Positions 52,486 to 61,889 of a DNA stretch of 64,000 nt are shown here, in pieces. Position numbers and translations under genes: made by a program. The stretch is from an uncultured Butyrivibrio sp. (GTDB lineage Bacteria; Bacillota; Clostridia; Lachnospirales; Lachnospiraceae). Where the stretch lies: NCBI RefSeq assembly GCF_947169445.1, contig NZ_CAMVPU010000003.1:1-64000 (forward strand). Direction: 5' to 3'. Below the pieces are notes generated by a model that saw only the letters and a program-made list of their open reading frames with translations, did no database searches and had not been told where the DNA came from. Each line of letters starts with the position of its first letter. Within the stretch, counting starts at the first letter, position 1.

Positions 52486-53648
52486 CAGTTTTCCAATAAT
52501 AATTTTTCTAATTCTTCAAAGTCATCTGTCTTATTCTGCACAAAATTATTAAATGTATTCTTTTTTGGATACATTGGCTTGGCTTTACTCATATAATATT
52601 CATTTTTAATACATTCTTTTATAAAAGCTATAGGAACATCAATCTTTGTTCCATACGTTTTCATATACTCATAGGAACTGCGTACTTTCTCCAGATCATA
52701 TCCTGAAAATTCTGCAATTTCACGAATCTCTTTTACCTTGAAATCCTCGTGCAAAAGCTCAATCAATTCATCAAGTATTTCATCTTTATTGATAACAGGT
52801 GTTATCTCTTTGGTACCATAATTCTTCTGATTAACATAAAATCTGATGCCTACCGTACGCCTTCCACTTTTAATAGGCTCATAATCAACTTCCAAACTGG
52901 TCTTTTTGTTTAACTCCTCTTTTGCCTTGCTAAGGACATTACGATTGAATATCTTGTATTCTTTATACTTGTTCTGACCATTTTTTTCAGCTAATACTTC
53001 TATTCTGTCATAATCAGGAAAATCTTTTTCCAGCTCATTTTTTATCTCTTTGCTTCCGCCGGAGTTTATAATTCCCAGTTCCAGTTTCAATTCAGTAAGA
53101 TTATATTCAAATGCCTGCTCTCCGGTCTCTTTCATTATTGCCTTTTTATAATCATAGGCAGCCTTTAACATCTCATACAATCTTAGCGAATAAACACTCT
53201 TTAGACTAAGAGTATCTGAAAGGCTTAAAACAGTGTAGTTCTTCTGCAAATTGATAATTTTATCAGTTAAGGAGTTATTGTAACGTAAAACAAGCGTTCC
53301 GTCCTTAAATGAAGCATCCGTAACAACCTGATGTGCCTCAATCTTACCATTCTCTTTATCCTTCATCAGAAGATTCCAGTCAAAGATAGTAGCCCCTTTT
53401 ATCTGACGATCACATAAAGCTTCTATATGTTCATATAAAGATCCTGATGTGGATTTAAACATTTTCCGGAGTTCAGAACCATATATAGTAGCTACAACGT
53501 TATTTGTCTTATCTACTGTTATGTTCTGCATTCCTATAGCGAATAACTTCTGACTTAATGCAGTTCCCTTTCCCATTGCATTGATCAGCTCATTTGATTT
53601 CTTATAGCTCTTACTTACTATTAATTGATCTCTCTTCTTCTCTGACAT
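52485..53648 (-). CDS. repB: Rep_3-family replication initiator
   Basis: A 387-residue initiator with the two winged-helix domains of Rep_3 (RepA/RepB/RepE type): NELINAMGKGTALSQKLFAIGM at the N terminus, VLSLSDTLSLKSVYSLRLYEMLKAAYDYKKAI in the middle, and a C-terminal tail with predicted DNA contacts. It binds the adjacent iterons to open the origin and probably represses its own gene, since the first iteron lies 19-38 bp before the start. GGGGGAG supports ATG 53648. No typical chromosomal dnaA is nearby. Confidence 0.88.
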   Translation of the reverse strand: MSEKKRDQLIVSKSYKKSNELINAMGKGTALSQKLFAIGMQNITVDKTNNVVATIYGSELRKMFKSTSGSLYEHIEALCDRQIKGATIFDWNLLMKDKENGKIEAHQVVTDASFKDGTLVLRYNNSLTDKIINLQKNYTVLSLSDTLSLKSVYSLRLYEMLKAAYDYKKAIMKETGEQAFEYNLTELKLELGIINSGGSKEIKNELEKDFPDYDRIEVLAEKNGQNKYKEYKIFNRNVLSKAKEELNKKTSLEVDYEPIKSGRRTVGIRFYVNQKNYGTKEITPVINKDEILDELIELLHEDFKVKEIREIAEFSGYDLEKVRSSYEYMKTYGTKIDVPIAFIKECIKNEYYMSKAKPMYPKKNTFNNFVQNKTDDFEELEKLLLEN

Positions 53649-53667
53649 TTCTCCCCCAATACCTTGG

Positions 53668-54540
53668 TTCCCTTTTTAGTCACCTTTACATTATATATAA
53701 AGATTCCCTTTTCTGGCACCTAAGATAATATTCCAGAAAAATAACATTCCCTTTTTGATTACTTTCTATTCTATTATATTCCCTTTTTTGTCACTTTCAA
53801 GCAATTTTTCGCTATATTTAGCGGTTTTTACAGTCTTTATTTTCAATATATTGTTGACCGCTCTGGTTCACAAAATTTTTTCCCTTTTTATGCACCTTTG
53901 AAATATACTGCGCCCCTTTTGTACTCTATTGACCGCTTTGCATTGACTATTTTAGTACTTTTTATTCCCATTTTTGTCACTTATTATACCCATTTTGTTC
54001 TTTTTGATATCATTTTTAGCTCCACTCTATTACTTTCCTCTTCGGTATTGGTACGATTATCTATCGTTCCCTTTTTATACACTTTTCTATTCCCTTTTTG
54101 TTCACCTTTATTACTGTTGGTCCTTTCAAATCCCCATAAATATGGCATTTCTCCTAGATCTATATATTCTGATCATATGATTCCCTTTTTAGTCACCTTT
54201 ATTATATGTATACCCAGGATAGTCATATTTCTCAACTAAAAACCTGCTTGTCTTATATTACAATGCTAATATGTTTTTCTTTTTCTTCTAAACGTTCCCT
54301 TTTTATAACCTTTTCATTCCCTTTTTGTTCACCTTTTAATATATATGTATTCCTCTAACCCTGAAAAATAGCGATTATTTATATTTTTCTACTTAATTAT
54401 AACCATATAATACATATATTCCCTTTTTAGTCACCTTTATTACCCATTTGATGTACTTTATAGACCTTTTTATTTAACTTTTGCTTTGTTTTTTATGTTC
54501 CCCTTTTATTAACCTTTAATTCCCTTTTACTACACGCTTT
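53668..54540. other. replication origin with about 16 iteron repeats
   Basis: Repeats of about 20 bp with the + strand consensus TTCCCTTTTTAGTCACCTTT: three exact copies at 53668, 54181 and 54419, two copies of TTCCCTTTTTGTTCACCTTT at 54090 and 54317, and degenerate copies near 53704, 53747, 53779, 53880, 53912, 53965, 53988, 54067, 54295, 54498 and 54520. Several occur as doublets 22-23 bp apart, about two helical turns. TTGACCGCT also repeats at 53854 and 53929. Together with the Rep_3 gene this is the origin. Confidence 0.85.
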
Positions 54541-56040
54541 ACGCCCTTTATATATACTTTTTATACTTATTTGGGTCACCTTATTTCTTTTAAATCCAGT
54601 ATTTATCACGTTTTTTGATGATTTAATTAATAATAAATGTAGTTTTTTATATATTAAATAAACAACTTTCTGGGGTTTTCAAAATTATGTATTTAAAAAA
54701 GGAACCTGGAACAAACCAGATCCCTTTACTTAATTTTATGTAATTAATTTTATGTATTCTCTATCTTTTAAGTTATAAATTGAAATTATATAACATTTTA
54801 ACTATTTTTATTTGATTTTCTAATGTAATTTTTTAATACGTATCTATCGATATGAAGAATTATTTTTAAATTTTATTAGTTTATATTCTACCCTATTTTT
54901 CTAATTATAATTTTTATTCAATTTATTATATTTATATATATCTAGTGCTATTATTTTAGTTTTCTTTATTTTAAGTTAACATCATTTAAACTATGTTGCA
55001 GAATATTTTTTATTTTGTATTGACTGTTTTAGTTTTTGAATATTTTATTATTATTTTATAATTTAATAAATAATTAATGTAATTATATTTAGAATTAATT
55101 ACTCTAAAATTGTTCGAATTCTTCACAAAGTAGCTTTTGTTATTCTATTAGTATAAAATCAACATTTTCCTTATATTTGACAATTAATTTGCAATCTATA
55201 ATTATTTTATTGCATATTATAATTTTATATATGTTCAAATGCCAAATTTATGCACTATTTTGTATTTTTATATAACTTGCATCTTATAGATTTGTTATTT
55301 TATGAATTTTTTAGAATTTAATTATTCGATTTTAATATTCGTTACACGTATATTTGGTTGTTTAACTCATAAATTATCGAATAAGGCTATAAATGATTAA
55401 AATCGATGCAAAACTTGATGATTATTAATGAATTTTGCTTTACATATTTGTCTTTTGTTATTTATGTACTGTATTATCTGGAATTTATTTCATTTTTAGT
55501 AGATCCTACTATATTTTTGTTTTGTTATGATCCAGGACAGTTATAAATTGTTTTATATTTTCCAGTATGATTTTTTTTATATATATAATATTTTTGATAT
55601 TACACATATATTAAATATCTTTATTATAAGTGATATTTAATATAAATATATAATATCACTTATATTATTATATTATATACCTATAATAAATATATTACAA
55701 TATATATATTTGACATTTATTGTATTTGTTATATTTTATATGTTTATAATAAATATAATATATATTGTAATATATTTAAATCACAAAGATATAATAAAGA
55801 ATACATATATAATATATAAGCTATATAATTTAATCTTGGTATATGTATAATATAACGAATGTATAAAATATCTATACTACATATAATATAAATAACATAT
55901 GAATTGTTTGATGAATATATATGGTAGAGTACACATATTACATATACAACATATATATTATATTCTATGTGTTATACCAGACATATCAAATATATATCTT
56001 ATACACTTCAATATACACATATAATATAATATATATAGCT

Positions 56041-56091
56041 ATATAATATATACAATTATATAATATATACAATTATATAATATATACAAAC
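56041..56091. repeat. 17-bp tandem repeat, three units
   Basis: Two exact copies of ATATAATATATACAATT (56041, 56058) and a third with changed ends (56075-56091) lie in tandem inside the AT-rich region. Confidence 0.7.
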
Positions 56092-56330
56092 GGAATAATT
56101 GAATAATGTGGGAATATAACATATATATAGTATATGTTTATAGAAAATTTAAATGAGATCAGGAGTGTTCTATTATAATTGTATATTCAATTATAGAAAT
56201 ATATATATGATATATAATTGCTTACTTCTATTGATAAACTAATGTTGATTTATAAGCCCTTGGCAAGGTGAATACAACCAGCGCTTATAATAAAAATGAA
56301 TATAGAAATAATATATCAGAAATATAAATT

Positions 56331-56832
56331 ATATAACATTCGTAGTAATAATTGCTTACTTCAATTCTAATCAAAAACTATTACTATGATATAAAGAAGA
56401 TATATAATAAATATATTCTATATGGATTAAAGTGTGAATAATAGCATGATATATAGTATTGAAAATATATATAACACCAAAGGGATATATAACATATGTG
56501 ATAAGGGAAACAACTTAATAATGCAAAATAACAGATATAATATATATAACATGATTGTTCTAGCGCCATTGTATATATGACATATAACAATGTATATATG
56601 ATATAAATGATATATTTGGCAAATATAACAGTGAAAAATATAAATAAGAAAAATGACATATATTTAAAATATAAGTGATATATCATTGCAAACTAATATT
56701 GCATATACTAGATATATGATATATAACATTTTGCGTTGATCAAAATAGAATAAGAACAAAATATATAATATATATGAATTAAATAATATATAGATAATAC
56801 AATGTTCAATATTGTATAAGATATATAACATA
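56331..56832. repeat. TATATAACAT-rich segment upstream of parA
   Basis: The 10-mer TATATAACAT occurs at 56486, 56543, 56720 and 56822, with near-copies at 56331, 56466 and 56581. A separate 14-bp direct repeat TAATTGCTTACTTC occurs at 56215 and 56349. Such short repeats just before a parA gene could be the centromere-like site of the RHH protein. The base composition makes chance repeats likely, so this is tentative. Confidence 0.35.
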
Positions 56833-56963
56833 TATAATATTGATAATATATCAAATTAAAATAGCATATATTTTTAATATTAAATATTGAAAACAAATAC
56901 ATTTTAGAATATAATTTAATAGTTGTATTCAGTTAAACAAATATAGCTATAAGGGGAGGAAAC

Positions 56964-57791
56964 ATGCGAATTATTGCATTTAGCAACCAAAAGGGAGGCG
57001 TTGCTAAGACAACATCCAGCTATGCGATGGCTGTCGGATTAGCAAAGCGAGGATATAAGGTATTAGTAGTAGATGCGGATCCTCAGGAGAATTTATCAAT
57101 GTCAGCAGGAATAGATCTTAATGAAATAGATCCAGATCCTGAAGATATAGACCAGCTTACAGAGGAGCAGCAGGAGTATTTCTTTGAAAATGTACCGGCT
57201 AAGCTTTTTGAAGTAATGGCCAAGAAGAAGAACATCAATAATGCTATTATTCCTATTGCTGAAAACCTGGATCTTATCGTAGGAGGAATTGATCTTGCTT
57301 CTGCAGATATGACATTTGGAGGTTTAGGAAGAGAACGCCTTATAAAGGAAGCCTTTGAAGATATAGATAAAGATTATGATTTCTGCGTATTTGACTGCAG
57401 CCCGGCACTGGGTGTCGTTCTTATGAATATTCTTACGGTTGCGGATGAGGTTATTATTCCTTTGGAGCCTGGAGCATACTCACTTCAAGGTTTATCAAGA
57501 CTTTATAAGTTTATAGATCAGATTCATGATTATACAAATGATAAGCTCAAAGTAGACGGAATACTAGTTACAAAGGTTAGGAATACGGCCAATGCCAAGA
57601 TATGGATTGGTGATATTGAAGAAAAAGCCCAGCTTCTTAATACAAAAGTTTACAAATCAAAAATTAGATTAAATGTTTCTGTTGAAGAGGCACAGACCAT
57701 GAAGATGGATCTTTTCCAATATGCCGGAGGTTCTTCTGCAGCAAGGGACTATGATGACTTTATAGATGAATTTTTAGAGGAGGATGAGTAA
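56964..57791 (+). CDS. parA: ParA-family partition ATPase
   Basis: A 275-residue Walker-type ATPase that moves plasmid copies over the nucleoid. Deviant Walker A is NQKGGVAKTTSSYAMAVGLA, Walker A' VLVVDADPQENLSMSAGID, and Walker B FCVFDCSPALGVVLMNIL. There is no long N-terminal HTH extension, so it is the small ParA type. AGGGGAGGAA lies before ATG 56964. It shares TAATG with the following gene, so the two form one translational unit. Confidence 0.93.
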   Translation: MRIIAFSNQKGGVAKTTSSYAMAVGLAKRGYKVLVVDADPQENLSMSAGIDLNEIDPDPEDIDQLTEEQQEYFFENVPAKLFEVMAKKKNINNAIIPIAENLDLIVGGIDLASADMTFGGLGRERLIKEAFEDIDKDYDFCVFDCSPALGVVLMNILTVADEVIIPLEPGAYSLQGLSRLYKFIDQIHDYTNDKLKVDGILVTKVRNTANAKIWIGDIEEKAQLLNTKVYKSKIRLNVSVEEAQTMKMDLFQYAGGSSAARDYDDFIDEFLEEDE

Positions 57792-58831
57792 TGGCTAGTA
57801 AAGCTAGTATGTTGAAAAAAAGTGCAAATAAGGCTTCAAGTGGGTTATTTGCAGGAATGACACCTCTTAATAAGGAATCAGGACTTAGTAAGTCAACTAT
57901 TGCTGAAAAAGAAGAAAAAAAGAAAGAGCTTACTGAAGAGAAGGATAATCAGAAAGAATCTGAGATCAAGAAGGAAGTTCAGGTAGAAGTAGAAACTGTT
58001 GAAAAGGAAGTAAGTGAAGAAAACACCGTATCAACAGAACCAGAGTATAATTCTGCGGCTTCAGAAATAACAGAAGCAGATAAGACTGTTGAAACTTCAG
58101 AACAGGCGCCTGAATTGACTACCGAGCCTGTAGCTGCACAGAATCAGACGGTTAACGCGGACATCGAGAGTAATTTTTCAAAAATCCAGAATCAGGCAAC
58201 TGTTGTAGAGCAAAATGCCAAGGAAAATATCGTAGAGCAGCCAAGTATTACTCATGAACAGCAAAGAGTAATATCAGAAGAGCAATATGTTTTACATGAG
58301 CAGCAAACTCCTGTATACGGAGCTAGGACAGTTGTTCAGGAACAGCATCAGAGTGCATATGAGCAGCAGCCTTATATGCAGGAACCTCAGAGATATGTAA
58401 ATGAGCCGCAGCGAGTAGTGCCGGAGCAGCATTTGACTTCAGAAACACCGTTGCAGTCAAACAGACAGTCTTATGTACAAAATCCGGCAACTCAGGTACC
58501 TACATTTCAGCAGACAACACAGATGCCGATGTATCAGCAGGCTCCGGTGAACTACCAGCAGCCTGTGATGACGCAGCAGGTTATGCCGGCTTATGCAGAA
58601 CCACAAAAGCCGGCTAGACAGCCTAAACAGGATAAGAGCAGATATGAAAAAGATAAATTCCTCCTTCTTGATATAAGAGGATATAGGGATTATGTCGAGC
58701 ATATGGCTAAGGCATCAAATATGTCTGCAACCAAATATATTAGAAGTCTTATCGAAAAAGATATGAGTGTAAACTGGGATATTTATCAGGCTCATAAGCA
58801 GCTTGAAGAAGCATTCAAAGAAAGAAGATAA
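57791..58831 (+). CDS. partition protein with C-terminal ribbon-helix-helix domain
   Basis: A 346-residue protein that occupies the parB position. Residues 1-45 are basic and serine-rich; about 45-280 is a low-complexity Glu/Gln/Pro/Val linker with repeated EQQ and QQP runs; residues about 288-326 form a ribbon-helix-helix-like domain (FLLLDIRGYRDYVEHMAKASNMSATKYIRSLIEKDM). ParG/ParR-type proteins with RHH folds bind the centromere and stimulate ParA. The long Q-rich linker is unlike classical ParB. It is coupled to parA. Confidence 0.78.
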   Translation: MASKASMLKKSANKASSGLFAGMTPLNKESGLSKSTIAEKEEKKKELTEEKDNQKESEIKKEVQVEVETVEKEVSEENTVSTEPEYNSAASEITEADKTVETSEQAPELTTEPVAAQNQTVNADIESNFSKIQNQATVVEQNAKENIVEQPSITHEQQRVISEEQYVLHEQQTPVYGARTVVQEQHQSAYEQQPYMQEPQRYVNEPQRVVPEQHLTSETPLQSNRQSYVQNPATQVPTFQQTTQMPMYQQAPVNYQQPVMTQQVMPAYAEPQKPARQPKQDKSRYEKDKFLLLDIRGYRDYVEHMAKASNMSATKYIRSLIEKDMSVNWDIYQAHKQLEEAFKERR

Positions 58832-58890
58832 GAATATATTTCGAGAAAAATTAGATCTGTAAGATACAAAACTAATAATAAAACCAACAA

Positions 58891-58924
58891 AAAAGCCCTT
58901 GAATTCATAGAATCAAGGGCTTTT
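58891..58924. terminator. bidirectional terminator, parAB-HU
   Basis: A 12-bp stem AAAAGCCCTTGA/TCAAGGGCTTTT (58891-58902 and 58913-58924) with a 10-nt loop. A-tract before and T-tract after serve the converging parAB and HU transcripts. Confidence 0.9.
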
Positions 58925-58939
58925 AGTGTTTGAATTGAA

Positions 58940-59224
58940 TTATTTCTTCTTTCCGTTAACAGCATCCTTAAGAGCCTTACCAGCCTTAAACTTAGGAACT
59001 GTAGCTGCAGGAATCTTAATAGCTGCACCAGTCTGAGGATTCTTACCAGTTCTAGCTGCTCTCTTAGCAGTCTCAAAAGTACCAAAGCCTACAAGCTGAA
59101 CTTTGCCCTTTTTCTTAAGCTCCTTAGAAACAGCTTCTGTGAAAGCCTTAACAGCCTTCTCGGAATCTTTCTTGGAAAGACCAGTTTCTTTAGCGATAGC
59201 ATCAACAAGTTCTGTTTTATTCAT
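58940..59224 (-). CDS. hup: HU-family nucleoid protein
   Basis: A 94-residue HU protein: MNKTELVDAIAKETGLSKKDSEKAVKAF, QLVGFGTFETAKRAARTGKNPQTGAAIKIPA and FKAGKALKDAVNG, with the DNA-bending arm Pro/Lys-rich. The C-terminal KKK tail is normal. It bends DNA and may help Rep open the origin. It is next to parA and rep and has its own promoter. Confidence 0.95.
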   Translation of the reverse strand: MNKTELVDAIAKETGLSKKDSEKAVKAFTEAVSKELKKKGKVQLVGFGTFETAKRAARTGKNPQTGAAIKIPAATVPKFKAGKALKDAVNGKKK

Positions 59225-59270
59225 CCTTTAATACCTCCCTCAAATTGAGTAATTTTTACTACCAAGTAAA

Positions 59271-59299
59271 ATTCTACACCCATTTTATGCACCATACAA
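59271..59299 (-). promoter_or_regulatory. HU promoter
   Basis: Minus-strand -35 TTGTAT (59294-59299) and -10 TAGAAT (59271-59276) with a 17-bp spacer. Confidence 0.6.
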
Positions 59300-59326
59300 G
59301 ACTATAAATGCGAAAAAGTGCCAAAA

Positions 59327-59370
59327 ATAATAGCGGTTTTTAGTGCACAATACTAAAAAACCGCTATTAT
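59327..59370 (-). terminator. terminator of the second MATE gene
   Basis: A stem of about 18 bp (59327-59344 and 59352-59370, one bulge) lies 19 bp after the MATE gene stop, between it and the HU promoter. Confidence 0.6.
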
Positions 59371-59388
59371 CAATACTTAAAATAGTAA

Positions 59389-60738
59389 TTACATCGTCGA
59401 CACAGTATTCTTATAGAGTTTTCTAAAGAAGAATGATGAAAGCGCCAAAGATGCTATTTCTGCAATAGGGAATGCCCACCAGACATTAGATAAATTACCT
59501 GTTTGAGCAAGCAGCCATGCAGCAGGGATTAGTACAACAAGCTGTCTTCCGACTGATACTATCAGAGAGTAAAAACTCATTGAAAAAGCCTGGAATATGG
59601 ATCCCATAGCAATACAGACACCAGCAAGCGGGAAGGAAAGACTAATTATACGAAGTGCAGGAATTCCAATAGTAATCATATCCTCCGAAGCGTTAAACAT
59701 TGACAACAACAAGGATGGAATTGTCAAAAAGCAAACAGTACCAACAATCATAATTGATACAGCAAGTAAAAGGGCAAATCTAAGAGCTTCTTTAATTCTG
59801 TCTTTATTACGAGCACCGTAATTGTAAGCCAGAACAGGAATAAGTCCATTGTTTAAGCCGAAAACAGGCATAAAGAAGAAACTCTGAAGCTTAAAGTAAA
59901 CACCGAAAACAGCTGTAGCCGTTGATGAAAATGCGCCCAAAATAAGATTCATCATATAAGTCATGACCGAACCAATGGACATCATGAGTATTGAAGGAAC
60001 GCCAACAAAGTAGATGTCTTTAATAGTAGTAGCGTCCGGCTTTAATATGTTTTTAAATCTGATATGTATTTCATTATTAAACTTAAGATTGCAGAACAAA
60101 CCAATCATAGAGGCGATAACCTGTCCTAAAATTGTAGCATAAGCAGCGCCTGCAACGCCCATTTCCGGGAAAGGACCAATACCAAAAATAAGAAGTGGAT
60201 CAAAAATAATGTTTATAAGAGCTCCGGATGCTTGAGAAATCATGCTGAAAAAAGTCTTGCCGGTTGATTGAAGTAGTCTTTCAAATGTAATCTGATAAAA
60301 AATACCAAAAGACAAGCAACATATAATAGAAAGATATTCAGCGCCATAGGCACGTATTTCTGGAGATGAAGTCTGTGTGGAAATAAACGGTCCTGCAAAA
60401 AATATACCAATAATAAGAAAGGCAATATAATTAAAAAAGGTAAGAAGTAGACCGGTATTGGCAGAACTGTCTGATTTGTCAAAGTTCTTTTCTCCAAGAG
60501 ATCTGGATAACAAAGCATTAATACCAACACCGGTACCAGAGCCAAGAGCAATCATAAGGTTCTGCATTGGGAAAGCCAAAGTAACAGCAGTCAAGGCACT
60601 TTCGCTGATCTTGGCAACAAATATACTATCCACGACGTTATACAAAGCCTGAACAAGCATTGAAATCATCATAGGAAGTGACATTGAAATAATAAGTTCT
60701 TTTACAGGCATGACGCCCATTTTGTTCTCTTTAGTCAT
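59389..60738 (-). CDS. MATE family efflux transporter
   Basis: A 449-residue membrane protein with twelve predicted helices: LIISMSLPMMISMLVQALYNVVDSIFVAKI in the N half and IYFVGVPSILMMSIGSVMTYMMNLILGAF in the C half. It exports small compounds. It differs from the MATE gene at 43832 in sequence and orientation, so it is a second, separate transporter. Confidence 0.9.
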   Translation of the reverse strand: MTKENKMGVMPVKELIISMSLPMMISMLVQALYNVVDSIFVAKISESALTAVTLAFPMQNLMIALGSGTGVGINALLSRSLGEKNFDKSDSSANTGLLLTFFNYIAFLIIGIFFAGPFISTQTSSPEIRAYGAEYLSIICCLSFGIFYQITFERLLQSTGKTFFSMISQASGALINIIFDPLLIFGIGPFPEMGVAGAAYATILGQVIASMIGLFCNLKFNNEIHIRFKNILKPDATTIKDIYFVGVPSILMMSIGSVMTYMMNLILGAFSSTATAVFGVYFKLQSFFFMPVFGLNNGLIPVLAYNYGARNKDRIKEALRFALLLAVSIMIVGTVCFLTIPSLLLSMFNASEDMITIGIPALRIISLSFPLAGVCIAMGSIFQAFSMSFYSLIVSVGRQLVVLIPAAWLLAQTGNLSNVWWAFPIAEIASLALSSFFFRKLYKNTVSTM

Positions 60739-60819
60739 AATAAATCCTTATCTGTGAAAAATTAAATCGCAACGAGGCAAAAGTATAACATGAAAATTGA
60801 TTTGATTCTAGTATAAATA

Positions 60820-60848
60820 TTGTTAATTGTTTTTTTTATATGTATAAT
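60820..60848 (+). promoter_or_regulatory. manA promoter
   Basis: A -35 TTGTTA (60820-60825) and a perfect -10 TATAAT (60843-60848) are 17 bp apart, 25 bp before the ATG. Confidence 0.75.
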
Positions 60849-60872
60849 CATGATACACAAAAGGAGTAAATA

Positions 60873-61811
60873 ATGTCATTATTTAAATTGAAACCGGCCT
60901 GCAAAGATTATCTTTGGGGCGGGCATAAATTAGTTGAAAAATATAATATTGAATATGAGGGCGAAATATGTGCTGAAGCATGGACATTGTCCTGTCATAG
61001 AGATGGCGAGTCAAAAATAGCGGATGGTATTTTTGCAGACCTTACATTATCTGAGCTTATTGAGAAGGAAGGAAAAGAAATTCTTGGAAAAAACTGTATG
61101 AAATATCAGGATTTTCCGATTTTGATCAAGCTTATTGATGCTAAAAAAGCATTATCAATTCAGGTTCATCCGGACGATGAATATGCTTTAAAAAATGAGA
61201 ACCAATATGGCAAAACAGAGATGTGGCTGGTACTAGAAGCTGAAGATGGGGCTTTTTTGTATCAGGGATTTGAAAAAGAAATAACTAAGCAGGAATTTGA
61301 GAGCCGAATTAAAGACAATACTTTGACGGAAGTACTTCATAAGGAATATGTTAAGCCCGGTGATGTGATATTTATTAAACCGGGAATGCTTCATTCAATA
61401 GGTGAAGGGATTTTGCTGGCAGAAATTCAGCAGAATTCTAATGTCACATATAGAATCTATGATTACGGAAGAGTTGGAGCAGACGGAAAGCCAAGGCAGC
61501 TGCATATCAAACAGTCAGTTGATGTGACCAGGCTTGAGAGACCTGAAAAGTTCGTTCCTTCAAAGAATCATTTGGTGGAGTGCGAATTTTTCTGTGTTGA
61601 CAGAATTGAGGTAGAGGATAATAGTACATTTGAGGATGTTGCAGATGAAACATCCTTTGTAAGTCTGCTGGTTACAGATGGTAATGGGACGATAACGCAG
61701 GGGGATGAGACCATTACGATAAAGAAGGGGAATTCGTTATTTATTGCCGCAAATTCGGGGACTTATTGTTTAAATGGTAAATTATCCATTATAAAGACAA
61801 TAGTGCCTTAA
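60873..61811 (+). CDS. manA: class I mannose-6-phosphate isomerase
   Basis: A 312-residue cupin zinc enzyme converting mannose-6-phosphate and fructose-6-phosphate. It has YLWGGHKL, SIQVHPDDEYALKNENQYGKTEMWLVLEAE (zinc ligands) and YVKPGDVIFIKPGMLHSIGEGILLAEIQQNSNVTYRIYDYGRV. AAAAGGAG lies before ATG. It provides the exit for mannose freed by the GH38 enzyme or, in reverse, mannose for polysaccharide synthesis. It has a strong own promoter. Confidence 0.93.
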   Translation: MSLFKLKPACKDYLWGGHKLVEKYNIEYEGEICAEAWTLSCHRDGESKIADGIFADLTLSELIEKEGKEILGKNCMKYQDFPILIKLIDAKKALSIQVHPDDEYALKNENQYGKTEMWLVLEAEDGAFLYQGFEKEITKQEFESRIKDNTLTEVLHKEYVKPGDVIFIKPGMLHSIGEGILLAEIQQNSNVTYRIYDYGRVGADGKPRQLHIKQSVDVTRLERPEKFVPSKNHLVECEFFCVDRIEVEDNSTFEDVADETSFVSLLVTDGNGTITQGDETITIKKGNSLFIAANSGTYCLNGKLSIIKTIVP

Positions 61812-61889
61812 AATGGCAAAAAACGAATAAAATTTGGTATTATAATTCAAAACACTTTATGAGAAGTAGGGGAGCTTTTGGGGAAGAGT

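Larger units (their letters stand above)
54541..56963. other. gene-free extremely AT-rich region
   Basis: About 2.4 kb made mostly of TA, TAT and AATA runs with hardly any G or C. It holds no convincing gene, with short minus-strand frames at 56384-56686 and 56708-56902 that are low-complexity Ile/Tyr runs. It lies between the iterons and parA. It would melt easily and fits an origin-unwinding zone and/or partition site. A more GC-rich island (56250-56290) has an 8-bp inverted repeat TTATAAGC/GCTTATAA around CCTTGGCAAGG. Confidence 0.7.

Noticed and set aside
53898..54239. 113-residue + strand frame across the iterons
   Set aside because: It is composed of translated repeat units, has no ribosome site and overlaps the origin; low-complexity Phe/Leu/Ser sequence.
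56041..56091. Possible CRISPR array
   Set aside because: The three 17-bp units are contiguous with no spacers and no cas genes are present; simple tandem repeat.
56384..56902. Two minus-strand frames in the AT-rich region
   Set aside because: They are Tyr/Ile-rich translations of TA repeats without ribosome sites or codon structure.
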